Source: Heyndrickxia sp050281185
GTDB lineage: Bacteria; Bacillota; Bacilli; Bacillales; Bacillaceae_C
NCBI RefSeq assembly: GCF_050281185.1
Contig: NZ_JBNNWS010000009.1
Location: 1-64,000, forward strand
Direction of reading: 5' to 3'
DNA: 64,000 nt
The notes under the pieces were generated by a model, which searched no databases, was not told the DNA's origin, and was given only the letters and a program-made list of their open reading frames with translations. Shown one piece after another: positions 60,101 to 64,000 of the stretch. A program made the translations under genes and the position numbers. Position 1 is the stretch's first letter; every line of letters begins with the position of its first letter.

Positions 60101-60170
60101 TTTGTAGCGGGGAAAGAAGATCTGTGTAAACACTGATGAATCGTTGCTAAATTTGTCACAAGGAAATGGA

Positions 60171-60263
60171 TTTTTTTGTTCAAAGGTAAGAAAGTATAAA
60201 AATTTACTAAAGATATTAGGCATAAAAAGTGTCTGCTGTGTCTAGCTACAGCGCCTATCGGCT
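60171..60263 (+). repeat. Dispersed repeat, truncated copy C
   Basis: Matches the first 90 bp of copies A and B (T-run, AAGGTAAGAAAGTATAAA, TGTCTAGCTACAGCGCC, TATCGGCT), then diverges. The following gap to 60418 holds no gene I can support. Confidence 0.75.
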
Positions 60264-60418
60264 TTTAATATTGGAAATTTCCTTCAAGTTGTAAATCCGC
60301 ATTTTCTGCCAATTACCATAAGCTTATTCTATTGCATTTTTAGTATCCTTTTAAGAGTTCAGCTAACCCATATTTATATAATATCTCTTTGTACTATTCA
60401 CTATCTTCAGAAGAATAT

Positions 60419-60435
60419 GTTAACATAGTGTAAAC
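60419..60435 (+). promoter_or_regulatory. Candidate TetR operator upstream of the FGE gene
   Basis: GTTAACATAGTGTAAAC, a near-perfect palindrome of half-site GTT(A/T)ACA. A copy with two differences lies upstream of the sulfatase (62637-62653). A further inverted repeat TAAGTA-TG-TACTTA follows at 60445-60458. Confidence 0.65.
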
Positions 60436-60542
60436 TGGAAAATAAGTATGTACTTATACATTAAATCCATCTATGAAGATGCTTTATGATTAATAAAATG
60501 TTGAAAGTTAATTGAAACAATATTAGCAAAGGGGGATAAAAT

Positions 60543-61529
60543 TTGTCTTCTACAAATAAAAAATCTTGTTGTTCTATAAGCCGTTCTGTATTGACACATG
60601 AAACTGTTAATCTAAGTAACTCAACAAAGTTGATTACTAGTGAGCAAGATTATGAGGAAGATATGGTACGAATTGAAGGCGGAGAATTTCTAATGGGTAC
60701 CGAAGATAAAGAAGGTTTCCCTGCTGATGGTGAGGGACCGATTAGGAAAGTAATAGTCAAAACATTTTTAATAGACCGATTTGCCGTGACAAATCAATTA
60801 TTTTCTGAATTTGTTTCAGCGACTAATTATAAAACAGATGCAGAAAAATATGGATGGTCTTTTGTATTTTATCAATTATTGTCAAAGGAAACGGCAAAAA
60901 AAGTAAATCAAGTTCCAGTGGGAACCCCCTGGTGGAGAGTGGTTGAGGGGGCTTATTGGCTACATCCTGAAGGACCTGATTCCTTTATTGATGACAGAAT
61001 GAATCATCCTGCTGTACATATTTCATGGAATGATGCGATGGCCTTTTGTAAGTGGGCAGGGAAAAGACTCCCAACAGAAACTGAGTGGGAATATGCAGCG
61101 AGAGGAGGACTTATTCAAAAAAAATACCCTTGGGGGAATGATCTTAATCCCGAAGGAAAACATTATTGCAATATATGGCAAGGTAAATTTCCTATAGAAA
61201 ATTCACTTGCAGATGAATATTTAGCTACAGCACCTGTAGATGCTTTTTATCCAAATGGATACGGTCTTTATAATATGTCAGGAAACGTTTGGGAATGGTG
61301 TTCAGACTGGTTTAGTCCAACGTTTCATATTAATGCACCCACTGACAATCCTCAAGGACCTCCAAATGGAGAGACTAAATCAATGAGAGGTGGATCGTAT
61401 CTTTGCCATGTATCATATTGCAACCGATATAGATTAGCAGCGAGAACCTCAAATACTCCAGACAGTTCATCAGGCAATTTAGGGTTCCGTTGTGTTAAAG
61501 ATATTATTGACTGCAAAGAAAGCGAATAA
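60543..61529 (+). CDS. Formylglycine-generating enzyme (SUMF1 family)
   Basis: A 328-residue aerobic FGE that oxidises the active-site Cys of sulfatases to formylglycine. The fold landmarks are GGEFLMGT (about 45), PVTNQLF-type AVTNQLFSEFV, GKRLPTETEWEYAARGG (about 178), and GNVWEWCSDWF (about 244). The two catalytic cysteines sit in SYLCHVSYCNRYR, spaced as in human SUMF1. The start is TTG at 60543 after AAGGGGGA. Its target is very probably the Cys-type sulfatase encoded 1.2 kb downstream, with which it shares an operator. Confidence 0.88.
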   Translation: MSSTNKKSCCSISRSVLTHETVNLSNSTKLITSEQDYEEDMVRIEGGEFLMGTEDKEGFPADGEGPIRKVIVKTFLIDRFAVTNQLFSEFVSATNYKTDAEKYGWSFVFYQLLSKETAKKVNQVPVGTPWWRVVEGAYWLHPEGPDSFIDDRMNHPAVHISWNDAMAFCKWAGKRLPTETEWEYAARGGLIQKKYPWGNDLNPEGKHYCNIWQGKFPIENSLADEYLATAPVDAFYPNGYGLYNMSGNVWEWCSDWFSPTFHINAPTDNPQGPPNGETKSMRGGSYLCHVSYCNRYRLAARTSNTPDSSSGNLGFRCVKDIIDCKESE

Positions 61530-61635
61530 ACAAAAAAGGGTTAGAAGAAGTAAATACATGCTTTGTTAACCTGATTTAAATAACTCCTTTACGAGAAATT
61601 TAGAACAATCCCAATAATGAAAAGGAGGAATGAAA

Positions 61636-62301
61636 ATGACTGATATGACTTGGGAAGAGTCTATAAATCATCATCGAAATAATAGAAAAGAAGAAATAAT
61701 GGATGCCGCTTTTCAGCTCTTTTTGGAAAAAGAAATGCCACAGGTGACGATGAAAGATATTAGCGCTAAAGTTGGAATTAGCCGTGTAACATTGTATAAG
61801 TATTATAGTGACATACATGAGATTATATTTGATTTTCAGATTAAAGCATTAAGAGAAATATATGATTTTGTACAGCAAAAGGTCAATTTAGGTGTAAATG
61901 GTACAGAAAAACTGAACATATTTTTAAAGGCTTTTATAGAAGTATATCGCGAAAAAGCGGATCTTATTGCCTTTACAGGTTTTTTTGATAATTATTATCA
62001 AAAGATTTATCCTACACATGAACTAGAAGAAAAGTATAAAAACTTTTTAGGAGAGAATACATTGCTGTTGAACATTCTTAAAGAAGGTGTGAAAGATCAT
62101 TCTTTTAGTAGCGATATTAATATAAACATGACCGCCGAATTGATTAGTCATACGATGACGGCAATGATACAAAGATTCGCGATTAGAGGACATCTAATTA
62201 GTAAAATGCGGAATATTGACCCAGAAGATCTATTGATAGAACTTACCGTCGTGATCAATCGCTATTTATGTATAAGTAAGCAAGAAAATAATGAAATATA
62301 G
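61636..62301 (+). CDS. TetR family regulator of the sulfatase cluster
   Basis: A 221-residue regulator with an N-terminal helix-turn-helix (about 22-62; VTMKDISAKVGISRVTLYKY) and a TetR-type C-terminal domain. AAGGAGG is correctly spaced for ATG 61636; ATG 61630 overlaps it. It lies between the FGE and sulfatase genes, which both carry GTT(A/T)ACA-type palindromes in front; it is the obvious candidate to bind them. A weaker GTTAAC-containing site lies near 61564 before its own gene. A terminator follows. Confidence 0.85.
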   Translation: MTDMTWEESINHHRNNRKEEIMDAAFQLFLEKEMPQVTMKDISAKVGISRVTLYKYYSDIHEIIFDFQIKALREIYDFVQQKVNLGVNGTEKLNIFLKAFIEVYREKADLIAFTGFFDNYYQKIYPTHELEEKYKNFLGENTLLLNILKEGVKDHSFSSDININMTAELISHTMTAMIQRFAIRGHLISKMRNIDPEDLLIELTVVINRYLCISKQENNEI

Positions 62302-62304
62302 AGA

Positions 62305-62341
62305 AAAAATGCAGAAGGGAAGAATCTTCTGCATTTTTTTT
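62305..62341 (+). terminator. Terminator of the TetR gene
   Basis: ATGCAGAAG / CTTCTGCAT with TTTTTTTT. Confidence 0.9.
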
Positions 62342-62426
62342 ATTATTTCAATCTATTTCTTAAAGGATGTTTTCGCATAGATTATTGCTTTTCGTAAATA
62401 GCTCTAATCCTTAAATAAATAGGCTT

Positions 62427-62548
62427 CGTGCTCTTTTCATCATCCCATACTCATTATGAAAGTAGTAAATAACCGTAAAAATCCTACTGCCGATTTTTAC
62501 TTTGTTGCAGAAAGCAACAATGTTTCAGAAAAGAGCCTTCTTAAAAAA
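62427..62548 (+). repeat. Inverted-repeat (MITE-like) element, copy 2
   Basis: Ends CGTGCTCTTTTC and GAAAAGAGCCTTCT, shared with the element at 28190-28256. The interior has two smaller hairpins, GTAAAAATC(n)GATTTTTAC and GTTGC(n)GCAAC. There is no ORF. It resembles small non-autonomous elements of Bacillaceae. Confidence 0.65.
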
Positions 62549-62600
62549 GAAGAAGTAACCAACATTTTATTTTAAAATTTGTGAATTTTTTATTTTTTTA

Positions 62601-62629
62601 TTGAATTGTAATCGTTTGCATGGTATATT
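62601..62629 (+). promoter_or_regulatory. Sulfatase promoter with an internal cre site
   Basis: TTGAAT, 17 bp, TATATT. The spacer begins with TGTAATCGTTTGCA (62607-62620), which matches the CcpA cre consensus TGNAANCGNWNNCA at every position. CcpA binding there would block RNA polymerase, giving catabolite repression. Confidence 0.75.
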
Positions 62630-62636
62630 CTTTGAT

Positions 62637-62653
62637 ATTAACACAGTGTAAAC
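62637..62653 (+). promoter_or_regulatory. Candidate TetR operator upstream of the sulfatase gene
   Basis: ATTAACACAGTGTAAAC, differing in two bases from the operator at 60419-60435 and lying just after the -10 box. A second inverted repeat TTAACAC / GTGTTAA spans 62638-62673. Confidence 0.65.
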
Positions 62654-62718
62654 TATGAATTACTTCGTGTTAACTTTATACAGAAATGATGATTATCAAA
62701 ATTTAAAAGGAGAGTAAT

Positions 62719-64000
62719 ATGAAAGCGATAATGATTATGTTTGATTCACTGAACAAAAGGATGCTTCCTAATTATGGATGTGATTGGATACATGCACCCA
62801 ATTTTAATAGACTTTCAGATTTAACAGTTACATTTGATAATTTCTATGCAGGAAGCCTGCCGTGTATCCCAGCAAGAAGAGAGCTTCACACCGGAAGGTA
62901 CAATTTTTTGCATAGAAGTTGGGGACCCCTAGAGCCATTTGATGTTTCAATGGTGGAGTTGCTAAAGAAACATGGAATGTACACGCACCTTACAACCGAC
63001 CATAATCACTATTTTGAGGATGGAGGCGCTACTTATCATAATAGATATAATTCTTGGGAATTTGTAAGAGGTCAAGAAGGTGATCATTGGAAAGGGCATG
63101 TAAAAGATCCAAACATTCCTGAAAGTGTTACAAGTAATAAACTTGGAGATTTATGGAGACAAGATTGGATTAATCGCCAATATATGGATTCTGAAGAAAA
63201 ACATCCTTTGAAACTAACATTTGAAAAAGGAATCGAATTTATACACACCAATAAAGATGCAAGCAACTGGTTCTTGCAAATTGAAGCATTTGATCCACAT
63301 GAACCTTTTTTTACACATAAGAAATATAAAGACCTTTACCCACATCAATATGAAGGAAGACATTTTGATTGGCCTGATTATGGGAAGGTTGCTGAGCAGC
63401 CGGAGGAAGTACAGCATGTTATTTTTGAATACGCTTCCTTAGTTAGTATGTGTGATGAATATTTAGGAAAGGTAATAGATCTCTTTGATTTATATGATCT
63501 ATGGAAAGATACATTACTAATTGTAAATACTGACCATGGTTTTATGTTAGGTGAAAAAGAGTGGTGGGGAAAAAATATTCAGCCTTTTTACAATGAAATT
63601 GTGAACGTTCCCTTTTTTATATGGGATCCTCGCTATGGAGTGAAAGGTGAACGCTCTGATACATTGGTTCAAACAATAGATATAGCTCCAACTCTTTTAG
63701 ATTTCTTTAATGTCACAATTCCTGATGATGTACAGGGAAAACCATTAGGACAAGTAATTCAATCTAAAAAGAAAATAAGAGAGGCGGCTCTTTTTGGGGC
63801 ACATGGAGGGCATATCAATATTACAGATGGAAAATACGTATATATGAAGGCTCCTGTAAATCCTGATAATAAACCGCTATACGAATATACGTTAATGCCA
63901 ACACATATGCACAACATGTTTAGCATGGATGAACTTTCCGACATTGAATTATCGGAACCATTTACGTTTACTAAAGGGAACCGAGTGATGAAAATAGGAG
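62719..64000 (+). CDS. Cys-type sulfatase (partial, runs off the window)
   Basis: At least 427 residues of a sulfatase/alkaline-phosphatase-superfamily hydrolase. The modification motif CIPAR (Cys49, in LPCIPARRELHTGR) matches C-x-P-x-R, so formylglycine conversion by FGE is required. Metal-binding regions are visible: MIMFDSLNK at the N-terminus and VNTDHGFMLGE (about residue 272). There is no signal peptide, so it should act in the cytoplasm on an imported sulfate ester. AAAGGAGAG precedes the ATG. The promoter carries cre and TetR sites. The C-terminus and any transporter partner lie beyond the right edge. Confidence 0.88.
   Translation, partial: MKAIMIMFDSLNKRMLPNYGCDWIHAPNFNRLSDLTVTFDNFYAGSLPCIPARRELHTGRYNFLHRSWGPLEPFDVSMVELLKKHGMYTHLTTDHNHYFEDGGATYHNRYNSWEFVRGQEGDHWKGHVKDPNIPESVTSNKLGDLWRQDWINRQYMDSEEKHPLKLTFEKGIEFIHTNKDASNWFLQIEAFDPHEPFFTHKKYKDLYPHQYEGRHFDWPDYGKVAEQPEEVQHVIFEYASLVSMCDEYLGKVIDLFDLYDLWKDTLLIVNTDHGFMLGEKEWWGKNIQPFYNEIVNVPFFIWDPRYGVKGERSDTLVQTIDIAPTLLDFFNVTIPDDVQGKPLGQVIQSKKKIREAALFGAHGGHINITDGKYVYMKAPVNPDNKPLYEYTLMPTHMHNMFSMDELSDIELSEPFTFTKGNRVMKIG

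Noticed and set aside
1..64000. CRISPR arrays, tRNA/rRNA genes, prophage or transposase genes
   Set aside because: I looked for regularly spaced direct repeats, conserved rRNA/tRNA segments and transposase or phage motifs and saw none.

Overview
The window looks like a chromosomal segment of an endospore-forming Bacillaceae (Bacillus, Neobacillus or Cytobacillus type). It is AT-rich, uses AGGAGG ribosome binding sites with frequent TTG/GTG starts, and carries gatCAB, aceA, dgkB, putP, htpG with a CIRCE operator, an ECF sigma operon, DUF4183 proteins and two classes of riboswitch typical of that family. I see no rRNA, tRNA, CRISPR array or prophage. Mobile DNA is limited to the 3' end of a group II intron at the left edge and short dispersed repeats.

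Layout. 1-2.3 kb: intron end and an ABC exporter. 2.5-3.3 kb: two DUF4183 genes on the minus strand. 3.7-10.6 kb: isocitrate lyase, a DinB-like protein, gatCAB, a thioredoxin-like protein and a small secreted/membrane protein. 10.6-17.4 kb: a magnesium module. A minus-strand unit (MgtC-type membrane protein plus a membrane-less MgtE regulatory domain) and a plus-strand unit (three tandem CorA paralogues) each follow an M-box Mg2+ riboswitch. The two riboswitches are near-identical inverted copies facing away from each other across about 1.1 kb of decayed DNA that includes a dead speD. A 43-codon leader ORF followed by a terminator lies in the minus-strand leader. 17.4-31.3 kb: accessory genes (secreted protein, orphan AT-rich ORFs, two MFS transporters, SDR, arylamine N-acetyltransferase, small membrane and lipoproteins, HIT, XRE regulator), then a translationally coupled ECF sigma/anti-sigma operon.

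31.5-40.2 kb: dgkB; a guanine-class riboswitch before an NCS2-like permease and a phosphoribosyltransferase; a TetR gene with its candidate operator; putP; an amidase; a TetR/YqeB pair. 40.4-46.8 kb: a seven-gene minus-strand operon (lipoprotein binding protein, cytosolic alkaline-phosphatase-type hydrolase, two permeases, ATPase, DeoR regulator, PHP hydrolase). It is preceded by six TT-A-type hexamers at an exact 11-bp period, the signature of a PhoP box, so it is probably a phosphate-starvation organophosphate uptake system. 47-57 kb: M20 peptidase, GNATs, a K+ transporter, htpG, hypothetical proteins, a TerC-like protein and a dead MazG-like gene. 57.4-60.0 kb: a second guanine-class riboswitch before a nucleoside hydrolase and a NupG-like nucleoside transporter. 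60.5-64 kb: a formylglycine-generating enzyme, a TetR regulator and a Cys-type sulfatase that runs off the right edge. The first and last share a palindromic operator, and the sulfatase promoter has a perfect cre site between its -35 and -10.

The common theme is nutrient scavenging under tight RNA- or repressor-level control: Mg2+, purine bases and nucleosides, phosphate esters and sulfate esters. Several genes are visibly dying (speD, an alpha/beta hydrolase, a TPR protein, a MazG-like protein), so the accessory stretches are in turnover. All functions are inferred from reading the translated sequence and recognising motifs; no database search was run.
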